Assembly (NCBI GenBank): GCA_046303115.1
Contig: JBKCGZ010000173.1
Location: 1-19,930, forward strand
Direction of reading: 5' to 3'
Origin: CAINEC01 sp046303115
GTDB lineage: Bacteria; Bacteroidota; Bacteroidia; AKYH767-A; OLB10
Length of the DNA: 19,930 nt
The position numbers and the translations under genes are program-made. The notes under the pieces were generated by a model. That model saw only the letters and a list, made by a program, of their open reading frames with translations. It had not been told where the DNA came from and did no database searches. This document shows positions 7,608-14,712 of this stretch, piece by piece (the first letter of the stretch is position 1; the number at the start of each line of letters is the position of its first letter).

Positions 7608-10217
7608 ATGGCTGAAGGCGAAAAGATTATTCGAATTAATATCGAAGATGAAATGAAGACGGCATACATCGACTACTCGATGTCTGTTATTGTGTCACGT
7701 GCATTACCTGATGTAAGAGATGGATTAAAACCTGTACATCGTCGTGTGTTATTCGGAATGCAGGAACTAGGAGTGATGTCAAATCGCCCATATAAAAAGT
7801 CGGCGAGAATTGTAGGAGAGGTATTAGGAAAGTACCATCCACATGGTGATAGCTCTGTTTATGATACGATGGTTCGTATGGCCCAGGAATGGTCTTTACG
7901 TTATACGTTAGTAGATGGACAAGGAAACTTTGGATCTGTAGATGGCGATAGTCCTGCAGCGATGCGTTACACTGAGGCAAGATTAAAGAAGATTGCTGAG
8001 GAGATGTTGAATGATATTGACAAGGATACCGTTGATTTCCGTTTGAACTTCGATGATACCTTGGAAGAGCCAACGGTTTTACCAGCTAAAATTCCTAATC
8101 TTTTAGTGAATGGAGCTGCGGGTATTGCAGTAGGTATGGCGACCAATATGGCTCCGCATAACTTAACGGAAGTATTAAATGCCATTATTGCTTATATCGA
8201 CAATAAAGATATTACCATCGAGGAGTTGATGAAGTTTGTAAAGGCTCCTGATTTCCCTACCGGTGGAATTATTTACGGATATACGGGTGTGAAGGATGCA
8301 TTAGAGACGGGTAGAGGACGTATCGTTATTCGCGCAAAAGCTATTATTGAGAATTTAGATAATGGTCGCGAGCGAATTATTGTGACTGAAATTCCATATC
8401 AGGTGAATAAGGCGGATATGATTAAGAAAACCGCTGATTTGATTAACGAGAAGAAGATTGAAGGAATCTCCGATATTCGTGATGAGTCCGATCGTGATGG
8501 TATGCGCGTGGTTTATGAAATTAAGCGCGATGCAATGGCCAATGTAGTTTTAAACAACCTTTATAAGTACACCGATTTACAAAATTCGTTTAGCGTAAAT
8601 AATATTGCCTTAGTTGGTGGCCGTCCAATGATGTTAAATCTTAGAGATTTAATTCATCATTATGTGGAGCATCGTCATGAGGTATTAATCCGCAAGACGC
8701 GCTACGAATTAGCAGAAGCTGAAAAAAGAGCGCATATCTTAGAAGGTTTATTAATTGCCTTAGACCATTTAGATGAAGTAATCGCTTTAATTCGTAAGTC
8801 GCAAACTCCAGATGAAGCAAAATCTGGCTTAATGACTAATTTCCAATTGAGCGAGATTCAATCGAAGGCTATCCTTGAAATGCGTTTACAGCGTTTAACA
8901 GGACTAGAGCGTGATAAAATCCGTGATGAGTACGCTGAAATCATGAAGATGATTGAGAATTTCAAGGCAATTCTTGCTGATGAAGGCTTGAGAATGACCA
9001 TCTTAAAAGGCGAAATGAACGAAATGCTGGAGAAGTATGGTGATGAAAGAAGAACAGAAATCGTTTATATGGCAGATGATATCTCAATGGAAGATATGAT
9101 TGCTGATGAAGCGGTGGTTGTAACGATTTCACATCTTGGTTATATTAAAAGAACTCCACTAAACGAGTACCGCACGCAAAGTAGAGGTGGGAAAGGAGCG
9201 ATGGGAACGGCGACACGAGATGAGGATTTTGTGGAGCATTTGTTTGTAGCTACCAACCATAATTACCTATTGTTATTTACTGAAAAAGGTAAATGCTTCT
9301 GGTTAAGAATATTTGAAATTCCGGAAGGAACAAAAACATCGAAAGGCCGTGCGCTTCAAAACCTGATTAATATTTCAGCAGATGATAAGGTAAGAGCGTT
9401 TGTAAACGTAAACAACTTAGATCAGGAAGATTACCTGAATAACAACTATATCATCCTTTGTACAAAAGAAGGTACGATCAAAAAGACGCAATTAGAAGCT
9501 TATTCTCGTCCTCGTCAGAATGGTATTAATGCAATCACGATTAATGAAGGTGATGAGTTATTAGAAGCAAGATTGACCAACGGAACCAACGAAATTTTAT
9601 TAGCAGTGAAATCGGGTAGAGCAATTCGCTTTAACGAAAGTACTGTTCGTCCGATGGGCCGTAATGCTGCAGGAGTTCGTGGGGTATCCTTTGATGAGGC
9701 GAATGATGAGGTAATCGGAATGGTTTGTATATCCGACCAAAATAAAGAGACCATTTTAGTCGTTTCAGAAAAAGGCTACGGAAAGCGATCAGATATCGAA
9801 GATTATCGCGTTACTAACCGTGGAGGAAAAGGAGTTAAAACGCTTCAAGTGACTGAAAAAACGGGAAATCTGGTAGGCATTAAATCGGTAGTTGATGGCG
9901 ATGAGTTAATGATTATCACCAAAAATGGTATCACCATCCGTATGTCGGTAAACGATTTAAGGGTAATGGGTCGTGCGACTCAGGGTGTTAAAGTAATCAA
10001 GTTGGGCGATGATGACGATATCGCTTCAGTTGCTAAAATTGAAGAGAGCGTGTTAGCAGCGGAAGGGCAAACTGAAAATGGAGAAGACATAATCGCGGTT
10101 GTTACAGAAGATGGTACAACTTCGGAAACTGCTCCAAATGAGGAGTCAGCACCTGAATCAAATGATAATCCAACAGAAAATAACGATAATAATCCAGAAG
10201 AAAATACTGAAATCTAA
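7608..10217 (+). CDS. gyrA: DNA gyrase subunit A
   Basis: GyrA is the breakage-reunion subunit of DNA gyrase, which introduces negative supercoils with GyrB. The protein has 869 residues. The N-terminal domain shows the catalytic Tyr121 in AAMRYTEARL. The quinolone-determining region reads HPHGDSSVYDT at 77-87, with Ser82 and Asp86 at the positions of E. coli Ser83 and Asp87, so the common resistance changes are absent. The C-terminal beta-pinwheel carries a variant GyrA box QSRGGKG at 524-530 (canonical QRRGGKG) and a related TNRGGKG at 736-742. The last 40 or so residues form an acidic, Asn/Glu-rich tail, a usual regulatory feature of GyrA. The ATG at 7608 gives the expected MAEGEKIIRINIEDEM start. 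The TPR gene follows after 30 bp and is probably co-transcribed. gyrB is not in the window. Confidence 0.97.
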   Translation: MAEGEKIIRINIEDEMKTAYIDYSMSVIVSRALPDVRDGLKPVHRRVLFGMQELGVMSNRPYKKSARIVGEVLGKYHPHGDSSVYDTMVRMAQEWSLRYTLVDGQGNFGSVDGDSPAAMRYTEARLKKIAEEMLNDIDKDTVDFRLNFDDTLEEPTVLPAKIPNLLVNGAAGIAVGMATNMAPHNLTEVLNAIIAYIDNKDITIEELMKFVKAPDFPTGGIIYGYTGVKDALETGRGRIVIRAKAIIENLDNGRERIIVTEIPYQVNKADMIKKTADLINEKKIEGISDIRDESDRDGMRVVYEIKRDAMANVVLNNLYKYTDLQNSFSVNNIALVGGRPMMLNLRDLIHHYVEHRHEVLIRKTRYELAEAEKRAHILEGLLIALDHLDEVIALIRKSQTPDEAKSGLMTNFQLSEIQSKAILEMRLQRLTGLERDKIRDEYAEIMKMIENFKAILADEGLRMTILKGEMNEMLEKYGDERRTEIVYMADDISMEDMIADEAVVVTISHLGYIKRTPLNEYRTQSRGGKGAMGTATRDEDFVEHLFVATNHNYLLLFTEKGKCFWLRIFEIPEGTKTSKGRALQNLINISADDKVRAFVNVNNLDQEDYLNNNYIILCTKEGTIKKTQLEAYSRPRQNGINAITINEGDELLEARLTNGTNEILLAVKSGRAIRFNESTVRPMGRNAAGVRGVSFDEANDEVIGMVCISDQNKETILVVSEKGYGKRSDIEDYRVTNRGGKGVKTLQVTEKTGNLVGIKSVVDGDELMIITKNGITIRMSVNDLRVMGRATQGVKVIKLGDDDDIASVAKIEESVLAAEGQTENGEDIIAVVTEDGTTSETAPNEESAPESNDNPTENNDNNPEENTEI

Positions 10218-10247
10218 ACTTTAGCTAAAATTCATAAAACAATCTAA

Positions 10248-11399
10248 ATGAAAAAGTTATCTAAAATATTTGCATTGCTAATTTTTGTCGGATTCAACTC
10301 ATACGCTCAAAAAGCGGAGTTGCAATCTGCAATGAACTACGTTAAATGGAACGATTTAGAAAAAGCAAAAACTTCCATTGACAATTGTACAGCCAACGAA
10401 TCGACCATGGGTATGGCGAAGACATGGTACTGGAGCGGATTTATATACCAGGCAATTGCTGACAGCAAAGAAGAAAAGTTAGCATCATTAAAACCAGGAG
10501 CATTAGAGCAGGCATTAAAATCCTATAAAAAGGCCCTTGAACTAGACGCTAAATCAAATGATTACACGCAAGAGATCACTGAAAAAATGCGAAATATTGC
10601 CTACAATTATATGGAACTAGGAATCACGAACTTCCAGGAAAAGAAGTACGAAGACGCCTTGAAGAACTTCGAGATCGGTATAGCGGTTAAGAAAGACTTC
10701 TTTAATCAGACGGATACAAACGGAATAAACAATTGCGCTTTGTCAGCTTATAAGTCAGGCCAATATGCTAAAGCAGCTTTATATTACAATCAGGTTATCA
10801 GTTTAAATGCTGGCGATGCAAGAACTTTTATGGCATTATCGAGCACGTATTTAAATCAAAATGACACGACATCAGCTTTAAAAGCACTAGGTCAAGGAAT
10901 TTCAAAATATCCTCAGGATAAAGACCTTGCAAGTCGTCAATTCAACTTATACTTGATAAGTGGAAAAGCAAGTGAAGCGTATACAGAGGCTGAAAAATCA
11001 ATTCAATTAGATCCGACAAATGCTAATTTATACCTTAATAAAGGAATTTTAGCTGAACAATTGAACAAACCAGCTGAAGCTGAAACATCTTATAAGAAAG
11101 CTATTGAGTTAAACCCTGGATTATTTGATGCTCAATATAATATGGGAACTTTCTATTACAATCAAGGGGTAGAAATGAACCGTAAGGCCAACGACATTAA
11201 AGATAATGCGAAATACGAGGCAGCTAAGAAACAAGCCGACGAAAAGTTCAAGTTAGCATTGCCATATTTAGAGAAAGCATTTGAGCTTAACAGAAAAGAT
11301 ACTGGCGTTTTACAATCACTGAAAGTGTTGTATTCAAGAGCAGGGAATCAGGAGAAAGTTAACATGATTAACAAGGCGATCGAAGAAGCCAAGAAATAA
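10248..11399 (+). CDS. Exported tetratricopeptide-repeat protein
   Basis: A 383-residue protein with a signal peptide (MKKLSK, hydrophobic 7-16, probable cleavage at SYA-Q after residue 20), so likely periplasmic. The mature part is almost wholly helical repeats. TPR-like units can be seen around 115-148 (YEDALKNFEIGI), 160-190, 191-222, 226-256 and 258-291 (PAEAETSYKKAIELNPG), with another near 335-350. There is no enzymatic motif, so it probably acts as a scaffold; its partner is unknown. Placement after gyrA is, to my knowledge, common in Bacteroidota, although the function does not obviously relate to supercoiling. It ends one base before a strong terminator. The family assignment is firm; the role is unknown. 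Confidence 0.9.
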   Translation: MKKLSKIFALLIFVGFNSYAQKAELQSAMNYVKWNDLEKAKTSIDNCTANESTMGMAKTWYWSGFIYQAIADSKEEKLASLKPGALEQALKSYKKALELDAKSNDYTQEITEKMRNIAYNYMELGITNFQEKKYEDALKNFEIGIAVKKDFFNQTDTNGINNCALSAYKSGQYAKAALYYNQVISLNAGDARTFMALSSTYLNQNDTTSALKALGQGISKYPQDKDLASRQFNLYLISGKASEAYTEAEKSIQLDPTNANLYLNKGILAEQLNKPAEAETSYKKAIELNPGLFDAQYNMGTFYYNQGVEMNRKANDIKDNAKYEAAKKQADEKFKLALPYLEKAFELNRKDTGVLQSLKVLYSRAGNQEKVNMINKAIEEAKK

Positions 11400-11449
11400 A
11401 GCAATTACTTCATAAGAGGGCCTAAAACCCTCTTTTTGAAGTAATTGCT
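11400..11449. terminator. Nested palindromic bidirectional terminator after the TPR gene
   Basis: Outer arms AGCAATTACTTC (11400-11411) and GAAGTAATTGCT (11438-11449) are perfect 12-bp complements. Inside them, AAGAGGG (11414-11420) pairs with CCCTCTT (11428-11434) and is followed by further T residues, making a classical intrinsic terminator for the + strand. The outer stem lets the structure work on the minus strand as well. It lies between the convergent TPR and zinc-ribbon genes and starts at the last base of gene-free sequence after the TPR stop. Confidence 0.88.
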
Positions 11450-11477
11450 ATTTAACATAATATTAATTATATAACAA

Positions 11478-11894
11478 TTATAGGTCGTTATAAAGTCCGG
11501 TATTGCGGAATCCTTTGGGCTTCCGGCGGGCCGTTTCAAAGTCAACGCTACCTGGTGAAATCATCACAAACTTCGACTTATCCTTGGTTGTATATTCGTA
11601 ATCGTAAATGCAATAAGTGATTGAATCACGGTTCATTTTTTTGTGCGTGAAGTATTGAAAATTGAAATCCATTTCAATAAGCAAACCTTTATGAATCTGC
11701 TTATCGCCCATTTTAAATAAGGAATCCAGAATCCTTCGATTCTTGCGCAAGACATTATTTACGTTCCTGACGTAATTGTTGACATTGCCATTTACACGAT
11801 TGTTGTAGACATTTCTGCAGGAATCGCCACAGAACTTCTTGTCATATCGGCCCCTTAATGGTTCCGAACATTCTAAACAGTAATTTGTAATCAT
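11478..11894 (-). CDS. Small zinc-ribbon protein of unknown function (DUF2116-like N-terminus)
   Basis: A 138-residue predicted cytoplasmic protein. Its N-terminus has Cys6-x2-Cys9 and Cys22-x3-Cys26 in a YCLECSEPL...KKFCGDSCRN pattern, a treble-clef-like zinc ribbon resembling DUF2116. After it comes an Asn/Arg-rich helical stretch (NNRVNGNVNNYVRNVNNVL, about 31-49) and KNRRILDSL, then a C-terminal part with FNFQYFTHKK and an aromatic strand region (YCIYDYEYTT). Similar proteins with the same layout occur in Bacteroidota as conserved hypotheticals. The basic surface is compatible with nucleic acid binding, but that is inference. It has a good promoter match 88 bp upstream, diverges from ssb and is a single-gene unit. 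No signal peptide or membrane segment is seen. Confidence 0.85.
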   Translation of the reverse strand: MITNYCLECSEPLRGRYDKKFCGDSCRNVYNNRVNGNVNNYVRNVNNVLRKNRRILDSLFKMGDKQIHKGLLIEMDFNFQYFTHKKMNRDSITYCIYDYEYTTKDKSKFVMISPGSVDFETARRKPKGFRNTGLYNDL

Positions 11895-11981
11895 AGTTAT
11901 TAGGTTTAAAATTAAAGTGCTTTACCTAGTTAGCATCGATTCTGAAGTATTACAAAAACATCCAAAATCAAATGTTGAAAT

Positions 11982-12011
11982 CAAAATTATTAGCCACTTT
12001 AAAAATTTCAA
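11982..12011 (-). promoter_or_regulatory. Promoter of the zinc-ribbon gene (TTG-N19-TAATTTTG)
   Basis: Read on the minus strand, TTG at 12009-12011 is followed after 19 bases by TAATTTTG at 11982-11989. This fits the Bacteroidota pattern of a -33 TTG and a -7 TAnnTTTG, and it is the only site in the window where I found both parts at proper spacing. The predicted leader is roughly 80 nt. Confidence 0.55.
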
Positions 12012-12163
12012 GTCCCTGATCAATTTTACTATTAACAGGCTTTTGTTAAATATCCTAAACCCTCCAAAATTCCTTTTTCCCTTCGTAAATCAAGGCCTTA
12101 GATGCCAATTTCCGGCTCAAAAACCCACATTAAACGTTTGTAAACGACTATAAGTACTTAATA

Positions 12164-12177
12164 ACCGAATAATCGGT
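12164..12177. promoter_or_regulatory. Candidate operator palindrome upstream of ssb
   Basis: ACCGAATAATCGGT is a perfect 5-bp inverted repeat around a 4-bp spacer, and extends to 18 bp with one mismatch pair (TA...CA). It lies 12 bp upstream of the likely -7 element of ssb, where a repressor could block polymerase. TetR-type operators often have this ACCGA/TCGGT look. No regulator gene is adjacent, so the binding protein is unknown. Confidence 0.35.
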
Positions 12178-12188
12178 CAAGGCCATAT

Positions 12189-12196
12189 TTACTTTG
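12189..12196 (+). promoter_or_regulatory. Near-consensus -7 promoter element for ssb
   Basis: TTACTTTG differs from TAnnTTTG at one base and is followed by CGG. It would give ssb a leader of about 45-50 nt, containing the hairpin at 12213-12228. No -33 TTG was found at the right distance. Confidence 0.35.
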
Positions 12197-12212
12197 CGGT
12201 GTTCATTAATCA

Positions 12213-12228
12213 GGGTTTCCGGAGACCC
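12213..12228 (+). promoter_or_regulatory. Hairpin in the ssb leader
   Basis: GGGTTTCCGGAGACCC can fold into a six-pair stem (one T-G wobble) closed by a CCGG tetraloop, standing out as GC-rich in AT-rich DNA. It ends 21 bp before the ssb ATG. There is no T-run after it, so it is not a terminator. A role in mRNA stability or translation control of ssb is possible but unproven. Confidence 0.4.
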
Positions 12229-12249
12229 CGATAAACAATTTAAAATAAC

Positions 12250-12603
12250 ATGAAAAACCTAAAAAACAGAGTCAATTTAATTGGCAACCTGGGCACAGAC
12301 CCAGAAATCAAAACGCTGGATGGCGGACAAAAGCTGGCTAAAATAGCCATTGCTACTAACGAAAGTTACAAAAACACCAAGGGTGAAAAAGTAACAGAAA
12401 CCCAATGGCATAATCTGGTTGCCTGGGGAAAGACAGCAGAGTATTTCGAGAAATATGCAAAAACTGGAAATAAGGCTGTGATTGAAGGGAAATTGGTTAA
12501 CCGAAACTACACCGACAAAAATGGGATCAAACGTTACATCACAGAAATTGTGGTTGATGAAGTGATGTTGTTTGGTTCAAGTGTGCGAAATGAGGTTGAT
12601 TAA
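12250..12603 (+). CDS. ssb: Single-stranded DNA-binding protein, short form without acidic tail
   Basis: SSB coats single-stranded DNA during replication, recombination and repair. The 117 residues are nearly all OB fold: MKNLKNRVNLIGNLGTDPEI at the start, LAKIAIATNESYKN, the hallmark TQWHNLVAWGKTAEYFEKYAKTGNKAVIEGKL, then NRNYTDKNGIKRYITEIVVDEVMLFGS. The protein stops right after the last strand with SVRNEVD. It lacks the long flexible linker and acidic tip (such as DDDIPF) that E. coli-type SSBs use to recruit partners. Translation beyond the stop in the other frames does not restore such a tail, so it is not a recent frameshift. Short SSBs are known in Bacteroidota, often beside a longer paralog elsewhere. 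It appears to be a single-gene unit. Confidence 0.95.
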   Translation: MKNLKNRVNLIGNLGTDPEIKTLDGGQKLAKIAIATNESYKNTKGEKVTETQWHNLVAWGKTAEYFEKYAKTGNKAVIEGKLVNRNYTDKNGIKRYITEIVVDEVMLFGSSVRNEVD

Positions 12604-12617
12604 TTGATTTTGGTGAG

Positions 12618-12680
12618 GCTTTTTGATTGTCGGGCGCTTTCATTTTTTTAAAATATAGGCCTTGATTTTTATCAAAAAGC
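12618..12680. repeat. Perfect 10-bp inverted repeat in the ssb-lpxB gap
   Basis: GCTTTTTGAT at 12618-12627 is the exact reverse complement of ATCAAAAAGC at 12671-12680, with 43 bp between. The right arm also belongs to a small local hairpin, TTGAT-TTTT-ATCAA at 12662-12675. It lies directly before the terminator hairpin, so the two could form alternative structures. Function unknown. Confidence 0.4.
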
Positions 12681-12721
12681 AAAAAAGTCGGTGTTTAACA
12701 TTCGTTAGGCACCGCTTTTTT
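12681..12721. terminator. Bidirectional terminator between ssb and lpxB
   Basis: AAAAAAGTCGGTG (12681-12693) pairs with CACCGCTTTTTT (12710-12721) except for one bulged T. Inside, TAAC and GTTA can add an inner stem. The T-run follows on the + strand, and A residues at the left supply the U-run on the minus strand. It ends just before the lpxB stop codon at 12725-12727, so it probably terminates both convergent units. Confidence 0.8.
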
Positions 12722-12724
12722 ATT

Positions 12725-13837
12725 TTATGAAATAAACTCGACAATTTTGTCAGCCGCTCTTTGTGAAGCCCCAGCGCCACCAAGCTTTTCTTTTAATAAT
12801 TGGTAGTCGGCTAGAACACGTGATCGCACATCATCTTTTAAAATTTCGTTCAGCTCCGCTACAATATTGGGTGTGTTTAGTTCCGACTGAATAAGTTCCT
12901 TAACCACCATTTTATCCATGATTAAATTAACCAAGGATATATACTTTACCTTAATTATCCGCTTGGCAATTTCGTAGGATATTTTACTTCCTTTATAACA
13001 AACCACTTCGGGCACATTAAATAAGGCCGTTTCTAAAGTAGCCGTTCCGCTAGTGACTAATGCTGCATGTGCATTTTGCAACAAGGAATAGGTTTTACCC
13101 TGAACCAGTTTTACCGGATACTTTTCTGTAAATGGTTGATAGAAATCCAATTCTTGTCCTGGAGCAACCGCCACCACAAACTGATAATCGAGAAAGTCGT
13201 TTGATACCGATAGCATAATCGGCAACATCGAATTTATTTCCTGCTTACGACTTCCTGGCAACAAAGCAATAATTGGTTTTTCTGAAAGTCCATTTTTTGC
13301 TTTCCAGGAGCCGTCTGAATTAGAATTATCCAAAGATTGAATCGCATCTAAAAGCGGATGACCTACAAAATCAACCTTACAATCGAACCGCTCATAAAAT
13401 TCCTTTTCGAAAGGTAAAATCACCAGCATTTTATCAATATCTCTTTTGATCTGATGAACCCGGGATTGTTTCCAGGCCCAGATTTGAGGAGAGATATAAT
13501 AAACCGACTTTATATTTTGTTCTTTGACAAATGAAGCTATCCGAAGATTAAATCCAGGATAATCGATAAAGATTACCACATCCGGAGAAAACTGTAGAAT
13601 ATCGCTTTTGCAAAATTTAATATTCTTGGTGATGGTCGGAAGGTTTTTCACCACTTCAATAAATCCCATAAATGCCAAATCACGATAATGCTTTACGACT
13701 TCAGCACCCTGAGCCTGCATCAAATCGCCACCCCAACAACGAAAAATAGCTTGCGGGTCTTTTTCTTTAATGGCCTTAATAAGATTCGCTCCATGTAAAT
13801 CACCCGAAGCTTCGCCAGCAATTATGTAATACTTCAT
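12725..13837 (-). CDS. lpxB: Lipid-A-disaccharide synthase
   Basis: LpxB joins UDP-2,3-diacylglucosamine to lipid X to form the lipid A disaccharide, at the cytoplasmic face of the inner membrane. The 370 residues match the family. Visible motifs in order: KYYIIAGEASGDLHGANLI at the N-terminus, DVVIFIDYPGFNLRIA, YYISPQIWAWKQSRVHQI, ILPFEKEFYE, VDFVGHPLLD, ALLPGSRKQEI and the nucleotide-sugar-binding SGTATLETALF, then VNLIMDKMVVKELIQ. It lies 45 bp downstream of surE on the same strand and ends at a shared terminator. Its presence implies that the organism makes lipid A. Confidence 0.97.
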   Translation of the reverse strand: MKYYIIAGEASGDLHGANLIKAIKEKDPQAIFRCWGGDLMQAQGAEVVKHYRDLAFMGFIEVVKNLPTITKNIKFCKSDILQFSPDVVIFIDYPGFNLRIASFVKEQNIKSVYYISPQIWAWKQSRVHQIKRDIDKMLVILPFEKEFYERFDCKVDFVGHPLLDAIQSLDNSNSDGSWKAKNGLSEKPIIALLPGSRKQEINSMLPIMLSVSNDFLDYQFVVAVAPGQELDFYQPFTEKYPVKLVQGKTYSLLQNAHAALVTSGTATLETALFNVPEVVCYKGSKISYEIAKRIIKVKYISLVNLIMDKMVVKELIQSELNTPNIVAELNEILKDDVRSRVLADYQLLKEKLGGAGASQRAADKIVEFIS

Positions 13838-13882
13838 GATCGATTTACTATTACCATTTATAATTCAAAAGTATTTATTTAA

Positions 13883-14701
13883 TCAATGCCACTTAACTGA
13901 ATTCAAATGCTGAATAGCATGATGAGCAGTCAAATCAAATTGAACCGGCACTAACGATACATACCCATTTTTTAAAGCCCATTCATCGGTGTCATCGCCT
14001 TTATCCAGATTCACAAAATCACCTTTCATCCAATAATACTTTCTTTTATGAGGATCTAGTCGTTCATCAAAAGTCTCTACATATTTAGCATTTGCCTGGC
14101 GACAAACTTTTATACCTTTTACTTTTGACATAGGCAATTTAGGAATGTTCACATTTAACAGTGTTCCTTCTTGCAAACCGATTTTCAGAATTCGCTTGAC
14201 AATAATTTTAGCATAATGCTTCGCGACTGTAAAATCAGCATCAATATTAAAATCACATAAGCTGAAACCAATGGATGGAATTCCTTCGATGGCGCCTTCA
14301 ACGGCTGCCGACATTGTTCCTGAATAAATCACATTAATCGAAGAATTGGATCCGTGGTTAATTCCCGAAACCAAGATATCTGGTTTGCGATGTAAAACTC
14401 TATTGACCGCCAACTTAACACAATCAGCAGGAGTTCCCGAACATTGATAGGAATCTACCACACTAAACACACTTACTTTATCGAGGCGCAAAGGCTTATT
14501 GATTGTGATGGCATGTCCCATTCCAGACTGCGGACTATCGGGCGCGACAACAACTACCTCCCCTATCGTTTTCATTACTTCTACCAGATTACGTAAACCT
14601 GGCGCAGTGATTCCATCGTCGTTGGTAATAAGGATAATTGGCTTACTGCTTTTTTTAGTAGCCGTTTTAGCAGGACTAACTTTCATATTGGTGGTTTTCA
14701 T
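13883..14701 (-). CDS. surE: 5'/3'-nucleotidase SurE
   Basis: SurE is a metal-dependent phosphatase acting on nucleoside monophosphates, linked to stationary-phase survival. Motifs: ILITNDDGITAPGL with the metal-binding pair Asp28-Asp29, APDSPQSGMGHAIT with Ser59, SGTPADCVKLA, and VSGINHGSNS with Asn115, followed by SGTMSAAVEGAIEGIPSIGFS. Together these are the full catalytic set. At 272 residues it has an extra basic N-terminus of about 20 residues (KTTNMKVSPAKTATKKSSK) before the first strand; a start at Met6 is also possible. It begins 11 bp after pcm and is followed by lpxB. surE and pcm are also neighbours in E. coli, in the opposite order. Confidence 0.95.
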   Translation of the reverse strand: MKTTNMKVSPAKTATKKSSKPIILITNDDGITAPGLRNLVEVMKTIGEVVVVAPDSPQSGMGHAITINKPLRLDKVSVFSVVDSYQCSGTPADCVKLAVNRVLHRKPDILVSGINHGSNSSINVIYSGTMSAAVEGAIEGIPSIGFSLCDFNIDADFTVAKHYAKIIVKRILKIGLQEGTLLNVNIPKLPMSKVKGIKVCRQANAKYVETFDERLDPHKRKYYWMKGDFVNLDKGDDTDEWALKNGYVSLVPVQFDLTAHHAIQHLNSVKWH

Positions 14702-14712
14702 GCCTTGCGATT

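Larger units (their letters stand above)
11895..12249. promoter_or_regulatory. Divergent zinc-ribbon gene / ssb intergenic region
   Basis: This 355-bp stretch holds no convincing gene. It contains a complete promoter match for the zinc-ribbon gene (11982-12011, minus strand). Toward ssb it has a run of small palindromes: AAACGTTT (12132-12139), TAAGTACTTA (12151-12160) and ACCGA-N4-TCGGT (12164-12177). These are followed by a near-consensus -7 element and a leader hairpin. The middle part (about 12015-12125) shows only AT-rich DNA. A 78-codon open frame at 11917-12153 has no ATG start and no protein-like character. Confidence 0.6.

Noticed and set aside
7687..8073. A 128-codon minus-strand open frame inside gyrA
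   Set aside because: It is the antisense shadow of the highly conserved gyrase active-site region and has no protein-like features.
11917..12153. A 78-codon open frame in the zinc-ribbon / ssb intergenic region
   Set aside because: It lacks an ATG start, its composition follows the AT-rich DNA, and it overlaps the promoter of the zinc-ribbon gene and the palindromes before ssb.
12604..12630. A shifted-frame peptide DFGEAF after ssb that could be a lost acidic tip
   Set aside because: The frame is closed by a stop at 12600-12602 and has no linker before it, so it cannot be part of a frameshifted SSB tail.
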